From Bradyrhizobium liaoningense (lineage in GTDB: Bacteria > Pseudomonadota > Alphaproteobacteria > Rhizobiales > Xanthobacteraceae): a stretch of 48,719 bases of DNA. Shown here piece after piece: positions 16,995-26,014 of this stretch (positions are counted from its first letter, which is position 1; the number at the start of each line of letters is the position of its first letter). The notes below the pieces were generated by a model. It saw only the letters and a list, made by a program, of their open reading frames with translations, had not been told where the DNA came from and searched no databases. The position numbers and the translations under genes are program-made. The stretch is from positions 1 through 48,719 of the forward strand of contig NZ_JAFCJM010000050.1 of the NCBI RefSeq assembly GCF_018130955.1. The letters are read 5' to 3'.

Positions 16995-18038
16995 CTAGCA
17001 CTTCACCCGCTTCTGCTCGCGATCGACGGCGGCTTTGACACCGGCGGAGGCGCGCGGATATTTGCGGCCGACCTCGCCGAAGGCGGCGCAGGCGGCTTCC
17101 TTCTCCTTCAGCGCGGCCAGCGACTGGCCGAGCCGCAGCAGGGCGTCCGGGGCCTTGGCCGACTTCTCGTATTTCGTGGTGACGGCGAGGAAGGATTCGG
17201 CCGCGTCGCGATATTGCTGGCGCTGGAAGAAGCTCTCGCCGACCCAGTATTGGGCGTCGCCGAGCAGCGGGTCGCTCGGATATTTCTGCGCAAAGCTCTT
17301 CATGGTCTGCTCGGCAAGCGCGTAGTCCTTGCGCTGCATGTAGCCGATGCCGAGGTCGAACTCGTCGCGCGGCGATTGCGTGGGCGGCTGGGTCGCGAGC
17401 CCGCCGCCAGCCGGCGCCGGATAGCCGGGCTGCGCCGCCTGAGGCGGCGATTGCGGCGTGCGGGCACCCGTGTTGGCAAGGTCAAGCGGCTCGCCGGCCC
17501 CGCGTCCGCCGGGCGCCCCGACAGGAGCCCCCCCTTGCGACGGCATCGGCATCTGGCCGCCGCCGAGCGCGCGCGGCGCGCCCGGAGCATTCGGGTTCTG
17601 GCCCGGATCGAAGGCGTCGCCACGCCGGCGGGTGCCGGGCGCGCCCGGCGTCGGCTGCTCCTGGACGATCGGAGCGGGCGCGGCGACCTGCGGCTCGTAG
17701 GGCTGCTGCTGGGCTGGCTGCTGCTGGCGATAGACCGGCGCAGCCTGGACGGGCGCCTGCTGTGCGGGCGGCATGGCGGCGACGTTGGGCTGCGCGGGCG
17801 CCTGGCCCGGCGCGGGCTGCGCCCCGCCCTCGAGCTGCCGGATCCGCTCCTCGAGCTGGCGATTGCGGTATTGCAGTTCCTCGTTCTGGCCGGTGAGCTG
17901 GCGGAGCTGGTTTTCCAGCCGCTCGATCCGCATCTCGGCATCCACATCCTCCGACTGCTGGGCGGATGCGGGCGAACCGAGAGCGAGCAGCGCGGCGATC
18001 GCCACGGTGCCGGTAATGGCCTTGAATTTGGATGACAT
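16995..18038 (-). CDS. ybgF: Tol-Pal system coordinator YbgF/CpoB
   Basis: CpoB/YbgF is a periplasmic protein of the Tol-Pal system that links outer-membrane constriction to peptidoglycan synthesis. About 347 residues: signal peptide (AITGTVAIAALLALGSPASA), an N-terminal coiled coil at about 30-75 (MRIERLENQLRQLTGQNEEL), a very long Pro/Gln/Ala-rich linker of roughly 130 residues, and C-terminal TPR repeats starting near residue 220 (FDLGIGYMQRKDYALAEQTM). The linker is longer than in E. coli. The frame is open 29 codons upstream; ATG 18038 fits the signal peptide. Same strand as pal upstream and tilS downstream, about 180 bases from pal. Confidence 0.95.
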   Translation of the reverse strand: MSSKFKAITGTVAIAALLALGSPASAQQSEDVDAEMRIERLENQLRQLTGQNEELQYRNRQLEERIRQLEGGAQPAPGQAPAQPNVAAMPPAQQAPVQAAPVYRQQQPAQQQPYEPQVAAPAPIVQEQPTPGAPGTRRRGDAFDPGQNPNAPGAPRALGGGQMPMPSQGGAPVGAPGGRGAGEPLDLANTGARTPQSPPQAAQPGYPAPAGGGLATQPPTQSPRDEFDLGIGYMQRKDYALAEQTMKSFAQKYPSDPLLGDAQYWVGESFFQRQQYRDAAESFLAVTTKYEKSAKAPDALLRLGQSLAALKEKEAACAAFGEVGRKYPRASAGVKAAVDREQKRVKC

Positions 18039-18155
18039 CTTGCCCTGACGACGGAAGCGATTTTGCGTGCGACGGAACACGCGACACATTGCGGGGGAGT
18101 ACGCCAAAACTGTGACTGCCACCAAGGGGTTTTATGCCGAACCGGTGAAACGAAA

Positions 18156-18178
18156 CCGGCGCCCGAAGCGGGCGCCGG
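18156..18178 (-). terminator. Hairpin after pal
   Basis: CCGGCGCCCG-AAG-CGGGCGCCGG, a ten-base perfect stem between pal and ybgF, followed on the minus strand by TTTCG. The T run is short, so this may attenuate rather than fully stop transcription into ybgF. Confidence 0.65.
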
Positions 18179-18218
18179 CATATTCCATGTCTGAAGCTGA
18201 ACGGTGCCTGACTAAACT

Positions 18219-18707
18219 TCAGGAGCTCGCGTTCAGCACGGTCACAGCACGACGGTTCTGCGACCAGCACGAGATGTCGTTACACACGGCGACAGGACGT
18301 TCCTTGCCGTAGGAGATCGTGCGCATGCGGTTCGGGTCGATGCCGCGCGAGGCGAGGAACGAGCGCACCGACTGGGCGCGGCGGGCGCCGAGCGCGATGT
18401 TGTATTCGCGGGTGCCGCGTTCGTCCGCATGACCTTCGATGGTGAAGCTGTAGCGCGGATAGGTCTGGAGCCACTGCGCCTGCTTCTCCAGGGTGACGAT
18501 CGCCTGCGGGGTCAGATCGGTCTGGTCGCTTTCGAAGAACACGCGGTCGCCCACGTTCACCACGAAATCCTGCTGGCTGCCCGGCGTCGCCGCGTTGGCC
18601 ATGGCATCCGAGGCAAGGTTCTTGTTGGCGCAAGCGCCCATCGACAGCGCGACGGCAAGCACTGCAACCAGCTTCAATCCCTGGAGGATACGCATAGGAT
18701 GTTTCAT
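18219..18707 (-). CDS. pal: Peptidoglycan-associated lipoprotein Pal
   Basis: Pal anchors the outer membrane to peptidoglycan and interacts with TolB and TolA. The 162 residues begin with a lipoprotein signal peptide ending LSMGAC (lipidated Cys about residue 26) and continue into an OmpA-like domain with FTIEGHADERGTREYNIALG, RRAQSVRSFLASRGID and MRTISYGKERPV, which contain the peptidoglycan-binding Asp and Arg residues. GGAGGCTCCGGA precedes the first ATG. In most relatives pal directly follows tolB; here about 5 kb of other genes lie between them. Confidence 0.97.
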   Translation of the reverse strand: MKHPMRILQGLKLVAVLAVALSMGACANKNLASDAMANAATPGSQQDFVVNVGDRVFFESDQTDLTPQAIVTLEKQAQWLQTYPRYSFTIEGHADERGTREYNIALGARRAQSVRSFLASRGIDPNRMRTISYGKERPVAVCNDISCWSQNRRAVTVLNASS

Positions 18708-19096
18708 TCCGGAGCCTCCACGCTCACGTTAGTCCACTGCTTTCCGGTCTACAGGGGGTTGGTTAAGCGAACGTTCCGTCAACCTTGATGGGACGTTGCC
18801 ACAGCCGGTCAAATGCCCCCGATCGGCGAAAAGCACCCACGATGGTTAATGGGTTGTAAATGTGGCGCGACGGTGAAGGCAAGTCGCCTTGCCCGGCCGA
18901 AACGCCGGTTTTGCTGGAATTTTGGGCCCTTTGCGCAGCTTTCGGGACTGGAGGCTTTCCGTTCCGATGGAATCGGAGCGGGGCTCCAGTGGTCAGTGCG
19001 GGGAAGCCGGGTACGGCGATGGGTGGTGGATAGCGGCCTGTCCGCTGCTGGCGATCGAAACGGACAAGCCGCCATCCCAGACCTTATTTCAACGGC
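18708..19096. other. Gene-free stretch upstream of pal
   Basis: About 390 bases between pal and the AraC-family gene. It probably carries the pal promoter and the 3' end of the upstream transcript. The frames open here are shadows without family resemblance or ribosome binding sites. Confidence 0.4.
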
Positions 19097-19097
19097 G

Positions 19098-19979
19098 CTA
19101 TTTCAGCGGCAGAAACAGTTCCGCGACAGCTTCATGCTCCGGCACTGCCGGGAAAAAGCTGAGCCGTTGGCAGTAGATCGGGAAGTCTCGCGCCTCCTCG
19201 CCGCTTGCCGGCAGCCAATCGTGATAGAGGTAGAGCACCGCGGGCTCCAGATTGTCGGTATTGCCGACAACGCGCAGCACCGCGCAACGTCCGCCGGGAA
19301 TCACGCCAGCCTTGATCTGTTCGCCGTTCGCCGCAATCGGCCGGTCGGTCCCGACGCACAGGTCCAGGCTGTAGTCGGCCGGGGATGCGGGCCGCCGCTC
19401 GGAACGCCAGACGTTGAAGGTCGGACTTGTCCTGGGGTGCAGGCCAGCGGCCTTGCGCCAGGCAATGAACCGCTGGATGGTGTCGCCGATCGTCGCCGGG
19501 TCGCCCCGATGCTCCATGATCGCCACCGGCGTCGGTGCCACATCGCGGATCGTCACGTCGTCCGGGGTAAAGGTCTTGTGCATGCGCTTGCTCCTCGCAT
19601 TGTCGAGAGGCCCGAAGGCCGCAAGCCACGGCTCCCAATCGGGAGATTTCCGAAACGACGAAGGCGATTGCCCAAAGCGTTGCCGAAAGGCGCGGGCGAA
19701 GGCATCCGGTGCGTCGTAACCGGCGTCCATCGCGATGTCCGTAACGCTTTCGTCGTCCCTGTAGGCCAGCCGGTGCGAAGCACGCTTCAAACGTGCAAGC
19801 TGGACATAACGATGCACGGACAACCCGAAGGTCGCCGTAAACTGCCGGTGGAAATGGAATTTGGAGAAGGCCGCGACGCGGCTCACCGTTTCCAAGTCAA
19901 GATCACCGTCGAGATGCTGGTCTATGTAGTCCAGCACCCGCTGCATCCGGGCATGGTAGTTCTGAAGCGCCGCCTTCAT
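19098..19979 (-). CDS. AraC family regulator with GyrI-like effector domain
   Basis: 293 residues. An N-terminal AraC double helix-turn-helix covers about residues 8-107 (MQRVLDYIDQHLDGDLDLET, FSKFHFHRQFTATFGLSVHR, ESVTDIAMDAGYDAPDAFAR). It is followed by a GyrI-like small-molecule-binding domain of the Rob/BmrR type from about 130 (VTIRDVAPTPVAIMEHRGDP ... YSLDLCVGT). HTH-first, GyrI-second is the arrangement of the Rob/SoxS-like multidrug response regulators. GGAGGATCG precedes the ATG. It is on the same strand as the genes around it but about 195 bases from the FeeM gene upstream, so it may be a separate unit. The ligand is unknown. Confidence 0.92.
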   Translation of the reverse strand: MKAALQNYHARMQRVLDYIDQHLDGDLDLETVSRVAAFSKFHFHRQFTATFGLSVHRYVQLARLKRASHRLAYRDDESVTDIAMDAGYDAPDAFARAFRQRFGQSPSSFRKSPDWEPWLAAFGPLDNARSKRMHKTFTPDDVTIRDVAPTPVAIMEHRGDPATIGDTIQRFIAWRKAAGLHPRTSPTFNVWRSERRPASPADYSLDLCVGTDRPIAANGEQIKAGVIPGGRCAVLRVVGNTDNLEPAVLYLYHDWLPASGEEARDFPIYCQRLSFFPAVPEHEAVAELFLPLK

Positions 19980-20173
19980 CGATCCTCCGTGGCGGCACCA
20001 GCTAGTCGCTCATGGCCATCACGCGCTCGACCGATCTTGCGGTTTGGGATCGATTAACGGGAAACGTCCCACGACCGCTTGCAGGCGAGCACCGGCGTTC
20101 GTGGAATGCCAATGCAGCAATCGGCGTTCTCTCGGCGCGAACCGGTTCGCGCGAAGCGGCTCTCGTCGCGGGA

Positions 20174-20902
20174 TCAGGACTGCGCGCCGGCGGAGACCAG
20201 CACCGGCTTCGGTGCGGCGGCCTGGCGCTGGCTCGCGCGATCGAACAGCATCCGCCGCTCGAAGGCCGAGGAGCGCAGGAACGGATAGCGGGCCAGCACC
20301 TTCTCGCGCACCGACGGCAGATGCGTGGCCATCAACCCGACCGGCTTGACGAGGCCGGGATAGAGCCGCGGCTCGCACCAGGTCTCCTGCAGGAACACCC
20401 GCCGGTAGAACGGCTGGTGCTCGGCGCGCACGATCGCGAGCCCGTAGTCGGCATTGAAGTGAACGCCGGCCGTCGAACCCAGCCGCACCGTCACGTAAGG
20501 CAGTTCAGGGAAATGCCGCGCCTTGTTCGGATCGGCGACGAAGCGGGTGGAATCGATGAACACCATGCCCTTGTCGAGCATGGGGTGCAGCACGTCGCCG
20601 AACAGCTCGACCGACGGCGACAGCCGCCATTCCGAGGTCAGCACGCTGATGCGGATCGAGCTGTAGAGTTCACCATGCAGGTAGACGCCAAAGGTCCAGG
20701 CGTTGGGCGCGTCCTCGAACTGATCGGCCACGCGCCCGTCGAGCGAGGCCTTGACCGCGCCTTCACGCAGGTAAGCGCGATAGCGGAGCCGGTAAATCTC
20801 TTCTTTTTCTTCCGGAGTTTCCGCGAGGCGGTAGTCCACGTGTTCCATCGGGTCCCACGTCCGGCCATGAATGACCGGTTTGGGCTCGGCAGCGGACTTC
20901 AT
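20174..20902 (-). CDS. FeeM-type N-acyl amino acid synthase (GNAT, autoinducer-synthase-like)
   Basis: About 242 residues of the GNAT-related fold shared by N-acyl amino acid synthase FeeM and LuxI-type homoserine lactone synthases. Supporting segments are EEIYRLRYRAYLREG (acyl-carrier/CoA-binding N-terminal loop), SSIRISVLTSEWRLSPSVEL, GMVFIDSTRFVADPNKARHF and LAIVRAEHQPFYRRVFLQET. FeeM enzymes transfer an acyl chain from acyl carrier protein to an amino acid such as tyrosine. The product here is unknown. I start at ATG 20902, with GGAG nine bases upstream; an upstream TTG at 20926 is possible. No LuxR regulator is beside it; the neighbours are a GGDEF-EAL gene upstream and an AraC gene downstream. 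Confidence 0.85.
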   Translation of the reverse strand: MKSAAEPKPVIHGRTWDPMEHVDYRLAETPEEKEEIYRLRYRAYLREGAVKASLDGRVADQFEDAPNAWTFGVYLHGELYSSIRISVLTSEWRLSPSVELFGDVLHPMLDKGMVFIDSTRFVADPNKARHFPELPYVTVRLGSTAGVHFNADYGLAIVRAEHQPFYRRVFLQETWCEPRLYPGLVKPVGLMATHLPSVREKVLARYPFLRSSAFERRMLFDRASQRQAAAPKPVLVSAGAQS

Positions 20903-21074
20903 GCGGGGGGACTCCAACAACTTCAAAACAACTTTCGCGCGTGCGACAATTCATTAACAGCTCCTTAACGAAGATGCAAAGCATTCAAATTGTTAGGGTT
21001 AACCCCGTAACTGTACGGACGACGCTCCAGACGGTACCGCGACGGTCCGCACCAATAGAACGATTGGGAAATAC

Positions 21075-23402
21075 TTAGGCCCGGGAGGCGACGACCTGGA
21101 GCTGATCTTCCGGCCGGCGACCATGGGAGGCGTTGAGGAGCTGGCGCATCCGCACCGCCGGGACCGGGCGGCTGAACAGATAGCCCTGCGCTTCGCTGAC
21201 CGTGCCATCGGCGCTGATCAGCTCGAGCTGCTCGTTGGTCTCGATGCCCTCGACCACGACCGACATGCCGAGATCGGCCGACAGCCGCGCCACGCCGCGC
21301 AGCAGCGTCAGCGGCCGGTCGGTGTCGATGCCCTCGAGGAAGGAGCGGTCGATCTTGACCTTCTGCATCGGGAAATTGTGCAGATAGCTGAGGCTCGAAT
21401 AGCCGGTGCCGAAATCATCCAGAGAAATGCTCACGCCCAGCGCATGGAGCTGCGACAGGATGTCGTGCGTGAGCTGGGTGTTGCGTAGCAACGAGGATTC
21501 CGTGATCTCGATCTCGAGCCGGTGCGCCGGCAGGCCCGACACATCCAGCGCATACCGGATCTCGCTCAGAACGTCGCGCTGGTGGAATTGCTGCGGCGAG
21601 AAGTTGACGGCGACGCTGACGCCTTCCGGCCACTTCATGCATTCCATGCAGGCGCGGCGCAGGATCCAGCGGCCGAGATCGACGATCAGGCCCATATCCT
21701 CGGCGACCGGGATGATGTCGACCGGCGAGACCGTGCCGCGCACCGGATGATTCCAGCGCAGCAGCGCCTCGCAGGTGGTGATCTTGCCGGACTTGAGGTT
21801 GACCAGCGGCTGGTAGAACAGCTCGAACTCCTCGTTCGCCAGCGCCTTGCGCAGGTCGAGTTCGAGAATGCGGCGGGCCTCGACGGTCGCGGCCATCTCG
21901 TCGCGGAAGAAGCAGAAGGTGCCGCGGCCGTCGGCCTTGGCGCGGTAGAGCGCCATGTCGGCGTTCTTCAGCAGCGTGTCGGCGCTGACCCCTTCCGGCG
22001 AGGTCAGCGCAATGCCGACGCTGGCGCCGATCTCGACCAAATGGTTGTCGATCCGGTAGCGCTCGCTGAGCCGCTCGACGATGCGGCGCGCGAGCGCTGC
22101 GGCATCCTCGGGCGAATTGATGTTCTGCTGGAACACCACGAACTCGTCGCCACCGAAGCGCGCGACGAAATCCTCGGGACGGAGCATTTCGCGCAGCCGG
22201 TTGGCGACCGCGCAGAGCAGCTGGTCGCCACAGGGATGGCCGAGCGTGTCGTTGACCTGCTTGAACTGGTCGAGGTCGACGAACAGGAGCGCCGACATGC
22301 GCTCCGCGCTGTGCGAAATCGCGAGCAGACGTCCGATCTCGTCGCGGAAATTGACGCGGTTGGGCAGCGCGGTGAGCTCGTCGTAGCGGGCGAGATGGCT
22401 GATCCGGGCTTCCGCGTTGGTACGCTCGGTGATGTCCTCGAGCAGCAGCACGGTGCCGCCGTCGGCCATCGGCTGGAACGTCCATGACAGCGTGCGCCCG
22501 CGCGCCAAATTGGGATCGGTGGTGACGATCTCCTTCATCTGCGCGTGCTCGATCTCGCTCAGCAGCAAATTGCCGCTTCCCGCGGACAGCGATCCGGCGG
22601 CGACGCAGGCGGAAATGATATCGGCGGCACTGGCGCCGCGAGTGGTGAAATTCTCCGACAGCTCCATCAATTCGCTGAAGCGGTGGTTCATGACGGCGAG
22701 GCGGCCGTCGGCGCGGAACATGCAGAGGCCGTGCGGCATGTTGTTCAGCGCGGTGTCGAACTGGCCGGCCAGCGCCGCTTCGCGCTCGCGAGCCACCAGC
22801 GCCTGCACGAAGATGCGCTGCAGGTTGGTCGAGATCTTGCGCAGCGCCAGGAAGAACACGGTGCAGACCATCGACAGGCCGATGTAGTAGATCGTGCCGT
22901 TCATCGCGAGTGCGATCGCGGTCGGGCCGCAGGCGAGCGCGACCTGGAGATGATAGATCCAGGGCCGGCCGTAGGTCCGACCCACGCCCGCCGACACGTA
23001 GCCGGTGGTGACGGTGAGGCAGATCATGTGCACCACGGCATCGTCGGTGGTGAGCAGCGCGACCGTGCACCAGACGCCGAGCGACAGCGCATAGAGCAGC
23101 GCCGCGATCTGGTAGCGCATCTCCCAGTTGGAGGCTTCCGTCGCGGTCAGCACGGACTTGCGCTTCATGTACCAGTGCGTGTCGAAGCCGCGATAGATGC
23201 CGATCGTGCTCAGCAGGGCAACACAGAACCACAGCGCGGCCAAATCCGTCTTGAACGCAGTCATGCCGGCAGCGAGCGCAACCATCACCGCGCCCGCGAA
23301 AAGCGGCGCAGGATTCTGGAAAAGCGAGTCGATCAGCGCCGCGTAAATCGACGGCGAGACTTTTTGTTGATCGGACTCTCCGCTCTGACTGGCGAGTTGC
23401 AT
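21075..23402 (-). CDS. Membrane-bound PAS-GGDEF-EAL cyclic-di-GMP protein
   Basis: A 775-residue bifunctional cyclic-di-GMP protein. Five or so membrane helices occupy residues 33-185, a PAS-like domain about 213-325, a GGDEF domain about 335-495 and an EAL domain about 515-760. The diguanylate cyclase site RFGGDEF (GGDEF at 417-421) is intact, and RPED at 408-411 is the RxxD product-inhibition site at the proper five-residue distance. The EAL motif at 545-547, TESSLLR and DDFGTGYSS at 662-670 are intact too, so both synthesis and hydrolysis are possible. The sensed signal is unknown. Same strand as, and downstream of, tolB; the FeeM gene follows. Confidence 0.96.
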   Translation of the reverse strand: MQLASQSGESDQQKVSPSIYAALIDSLFQNPAPLFAGAVMVALAAGMTAFKTDLAALWFCVALLSTIGIYRGFDTHWYMKRKSVLTATEASNWEMRYQIAALLYALSLGVWCTVALLTTDDAVVHMICLTVTTGYVSAGVGRTYGRPWIYHLQVALACGPTAIALAMNGTIYYIGLSMVCTVFFLALRKISTNLQRIFVQALVAREREAALAGQFDTALNNMPHGLCMFRADGRLAVMNHRFSELMELSENFTTRGASAADIISACVAAGSLSAGSGNLLLSEIEHAQMKEIVTTDPNLARGRTLSWTFQPMADGGTVLLLEDITERTNAEARISHLARYDELTALPNRVNFRDEIGRLLAISHSAERMSALLFVDLDQFKQVNDTLGHPCGDQLLCAVANRLREMLRPEDFVARFGGDEFVVFQQNINSPEDAAALARRIVERLSERYRIDNHLVEIGASVGIALTSPEGVSADTLLKNADMALYRAKADGRGTFCFFRDEMAATVEARRILELDLRKALANEEFELFYQPLVNLKSGKITTCEALLRWNHPVRGTVSPVDIIPVAEDMGLIVDLGRWILRRACMECMKWPEGVSVAVNFSPQQFHQRDVLSEIRYALDVSGLPAHRLEIEITESSLLRNTQLTHDILSQLHALGVSISLDDFGTGYSSLSYLHNFPMQKVKIDRSFLEGIDTDRPLTLLRGVARLSADLGMSVVVEGIETNEQLELISADGTVSEAQGYLFSRPVPAVRMRQLLNASHGRRPEDQLQVVASRA

Positions 23403-23651
23403 CTTGGTTGTACGCGTCCTGTTTGGCGCGTACTTTTACCCAGCCGGTATGAAGTCTTTCTGAGGGAACATCGTTAAAGGCGGGTGTTTTTGCAGGTTTT
23501 GCGAACCGATTTCTGCTGAAATATCAAGCAACTGGGCAAGCTTTGCCGGCGGCAAGGTGAAGGAATGCTTGCCGCCGAGGAACATCGCCGAAAAATCGGC
23601 GCGGTTTTTCGAAAACATCGCGCGGTCGGAGGGGTCGATACAACCGCGTCG

Positions 23652-25028
23652 TCAGCCGGAGGTTGACGACAGCAGCGGCGACCAGGCCGGGTCGGACGCG
23701 TAGCCCGGCGTTGGCACCTTCTGCTCGTTACGTCCTGAAATGTCGACGGAGTAGAGCGACGGCCCGCCGGCGCCGCCGGGATCGCGGAAGAACATCACCA
23801 CGCGGCCGTTCGGCGCGAAGGTCGGGCCTTCATTGTGGAAGCCCGAGGTGAGGATGCGCTCGCCCGAGCCATCCGGCTTCATGATGCCGATCGCAAACTG
23901 TCCGCCGCCCTGTTTGGTGAAGGCGATGTAGTCGCCGCGCGGCGACCACACCGGCGTCGAATAGCTGCCGTTGGTGTCGTCCTTGGAGAAGGAGATGCGC
24001 TGCGCCGCTCCGCCGCTCGCCGACATGACGTAGATCTGCGGCCTGCCGCCGCGATCGGACTCGAAGCAGATCCGCGTGCCGTCGGGCGAATAGGACGGCG
24101 AGGTGTCGATCGCCGGCGTGTCCGTCAGACGCGTGGTCGAGCGCGAGCGCAGATCCATCACGAACAGGTTGGAGTTGCCGCCCTGCTGAAGGCTCATGAT
24201 GACGCGCTGGCCATCCGGCGAGAACCGCGGCGCAAAGGTCATGCCGGGGAAGTTGCCGACGATCTCACGCTGCCCGGTCTCGATATTGTAGAGATAGACC
24301 TTTGGATCGCCCTGGCCGAATTCCATGTAGGTGATTTCCTGGGAATTCGGCGAGAAGCGCGGCGTCAGCACGAGGTCGGAGCCGCGGGTCAGATAGCGCA
24401 CATTGGCGCCGTCCTGGTCCATGATCGCGAGCCGCTTGACGCGGCGCTCCTTGGCGCCGGTCTCGTCGACGAACACCACGCGGCTGTCGAAATAGCCCTT
24501 GTCGCCGGTCAGGCGCTCGTAGATCTGGTCGGAGATGATGTGGGCGATGCGCCGCCAATATTCCGGCGAGGTGAAGTATTGCTGGCCGGTGAGCTGCTGG
24601 CCCGAGGCGACGTCCCAGAGGCGGAATTCGGCCTTGAGGCGGCCGTCCGGCTGCCGCGTCATGCGGCCGGTGACCAGCGCCTGCGCGTTGATGGTCTTCC
24701 AGTTCTGGAATTGCGGCGCGACGTCGATGTTGCTGATGCGCTCGATGAAGGCGGCCTGATCGATCGGGTTGAAAAGTCCCGAGCGCTTCAGATTGTTGGT
24801 GATGACCTGGGTGACGCCGACGCCGACCTCGCCGTCGGACGGCGAGCCGGGCACGAAATTGGTGATCGCGATCGGCAGTGCCGCGACATTGCCTTCGGGA
24901 ATGACGAGCTTGGTCTGCGCTCTCGCCATCGATGGCAGCAGGAGGCCGGCGGCCGTCCCTGCGCAGCCGAGCAGAAGCTGGCGACGGTCGAGCGGCAAAG
25001 GCGGAAGCGGAAATGATTTCACGGACAT
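23652..25028 (-). CDS. tolB: Tol-Pal system beta-propeller protein TolB
   Basis: TolB is the periplasmic beta-propeller of the Tol-Pal complex; it binds Pal and is released by TolA. About 458 residues: N-terminal signal, an alpha/beta domain (VIPEGNVAALPIAITNFVPG ... GVTQVITNNLKRSGLF) and six WD40/PD40-like blades, each ending in the FSPDGQ / YSPDGT / WSPRGD pattern. The signal peptide contains DRRQLLLGCAGTAAGLLLP, which looks Tat-like (RR followed by hydrophobics). I start at ATG 25028; an upstream TTG at 25046 is in frame. The tolA stop is about 20 bases upstream, so tolQ-tolR-tolA-tolB form one operon. Confidence 0.97.
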   Translation of the reverse strand: MSVKSFPLPPLPLDRRQLLLGCAGTAAGLLLPSMARAQTKLVIPEGNVAALPIAITNFVPGSPSDGEVGVGVTQVITNNLKRSGLFNPIDQAAFIERISNIDVAPQFQNWKTINAQALVTGRMTRQPDGRLKAEFRLWDVASGQQLTGQQYFTSPEYWRRIAHIISDQIYERLTGDKGYFDSRVVFVDETGAKERRVKRLAIMDQDGANVRYLTRGSDLVLTPRFSPNSQEITYMEFGQGDPKVYLYNIETGQREIVGNFPGMTFAPRFSPDGQRVIMSLQQGGNSNLFVMDLRSRSTTRLTDTPAIDTSPSYSPDGTRICFESDRGGRPQIYVMSASGGAAQRISFSKDDTNGSYSTPVWSPRGDYIAFTKQGGGQFAIGIMKPDGSGERILTSGFHNEGPTFAPNGRVVMFFRDPGGAGGPSLYSVDISGRNEQKVPTPGYASDPAWSPLLSSTSG

Positions 25029-25050
25029 CGAAGGCTCGTTTTTCAAAATA

Positions 25051-26010
25051 TCAACTGCGGAACATGGATTTTGGATCGAAGTCGATATCCATGAACTTCC
25101 ATTGTTCGAAGGTTTCCGGGCGCAGCATGTTGTAGGGCTGTCCCTGCAGCACGGCGCGAACCGCAGCTTCCGCCGCAGCCTGATAGCGCGGCGAGGAGCC
25201 GGTCGAGACCACCTGCGGCGGCTGGGTCAATCGCTTGTCCGGCCCAAGATGGATGCGCACCGTCACGAACAGCTCCTCGGGATGCTCGATGCCGGGCTGC
25301 ACGTTCCACAGGCTCGCAAGCCGCGCCCGCATCGCATCGAGCTCGGACTGCGACAGCGTCGCGGCCGTGCCGCGCGCGGTACCGAGCGAAGCTGATGCGT
25401 TCAGCGTCGTGCCGGTGATCGCCTGACGTGTAGGATCGCGCTTGTCGAGCAGCGCTGCGATCTTGGTCTGGTCGAAGGTGCGTTCCTGCTTCGGCTTCGG
25501 CGGCTGCGGCTGGGCCTGCTGAACGGGCTTCGCCTCCTGCTTCGGCGTCGGCTTCTTGGCTTCCTGCTTCTTGATCGCTTCGGCGATCGGATCTTCCTTG
25601 GCCGGATCAGGCTTCTTTTCAGCCTGCTTCTGCTCTTCCTTCGGCTTGTTCTCGACGACCGGCTTCGGCGGATCGGGCTTCTTCTCGACCGGCTTCTCCA
25701 CCGGCTTCGGCGGCGGCTCTGGCGCGGATGAAGTGACGATTTCCTTCTTCTCGGTCACCTTGCCGATATTGTCTTCGACGGGTTTGGCCTCGGCGACCTT
25801 CTCGACCATCGGCTTGGGCTTGTCCTTCTCGCCGGTCTTGATGCCCTGCGTGATCTTGGACAATTGGTCGGCGGAGATGATGTCGACGGGAAGCGATTCC
25901 ATCGGCGGGGCTTCCATCGAGCGCGACGAAAAGGTGACCATCCCCCACCCAAGCACGAGGACATGGAGGGCAATCGACGCAACGAGTGTCTTGTCGACGT
26001 TCACCTTCAC
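25051..26010 (-). CDS. tolA: Cell envelope protein TolA
   Basis: TolA spans the periplasm and transmits energy from TolQR to Pal and TolB. The 319 residues have one N-terminal membrane helix (SIALHVLVLGWGMVTFSS), a central Lys/Pro/Glu-rich region with repeated EKKPDP/KPV-type units (about residues 60-195) and a C-terminal domain with ARLASLWNVQPGIEHPEELF and VVSTGSSPRYQAAAEAAVRA. The Pro/Lys repeat region replaces the long alpha-helical domain of E. coli TolA, as in other alphaproteobacteria. It lies four bases after tolR. Confidence 0.95.
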   Translation of the reverse strand: MKVNVDKTLVASIALHVLVLGWGMVTFSSRSMEAPPMESLPVDIISADQLSKITQGIKTGEKDKPKPMVEKVAEAKPVEDNIGKVTEKKEIVTSSAPEPPPKPVEKPVEKKPDPPKPVVENKPKEEQKQAEKKPDPAKEDPIAEAIKKQEAKKPTPKQEAKPVQQAQPQPPKPKQERTFDQTKIAALLDKRDPTRQAITGTTLNASASLGTARGTAATLSQSELDAMRARLASLWNVQPGIEHPEELFVTVRIHLGPDKRLTQPPQVVSTGSSPRYQAAAEAAVRAVLQGQPYNMLRPETFEQWKFMDIDFDPKSMFRS

Positions 26011-26014
26011 CAGT

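Noticed and set aside
23436..23618. A 60-residue minus-strand frame between tolB and the GGDEF-EAL gene (MFSKNRADFSAMFLGGKHSF...)
   Set aside because: It reads smoothly, but there is no ribosome binding site before the ATG and the region also forms hairpins (CGGCGGCAAG / CTTGCCGCCG), so I left it out.
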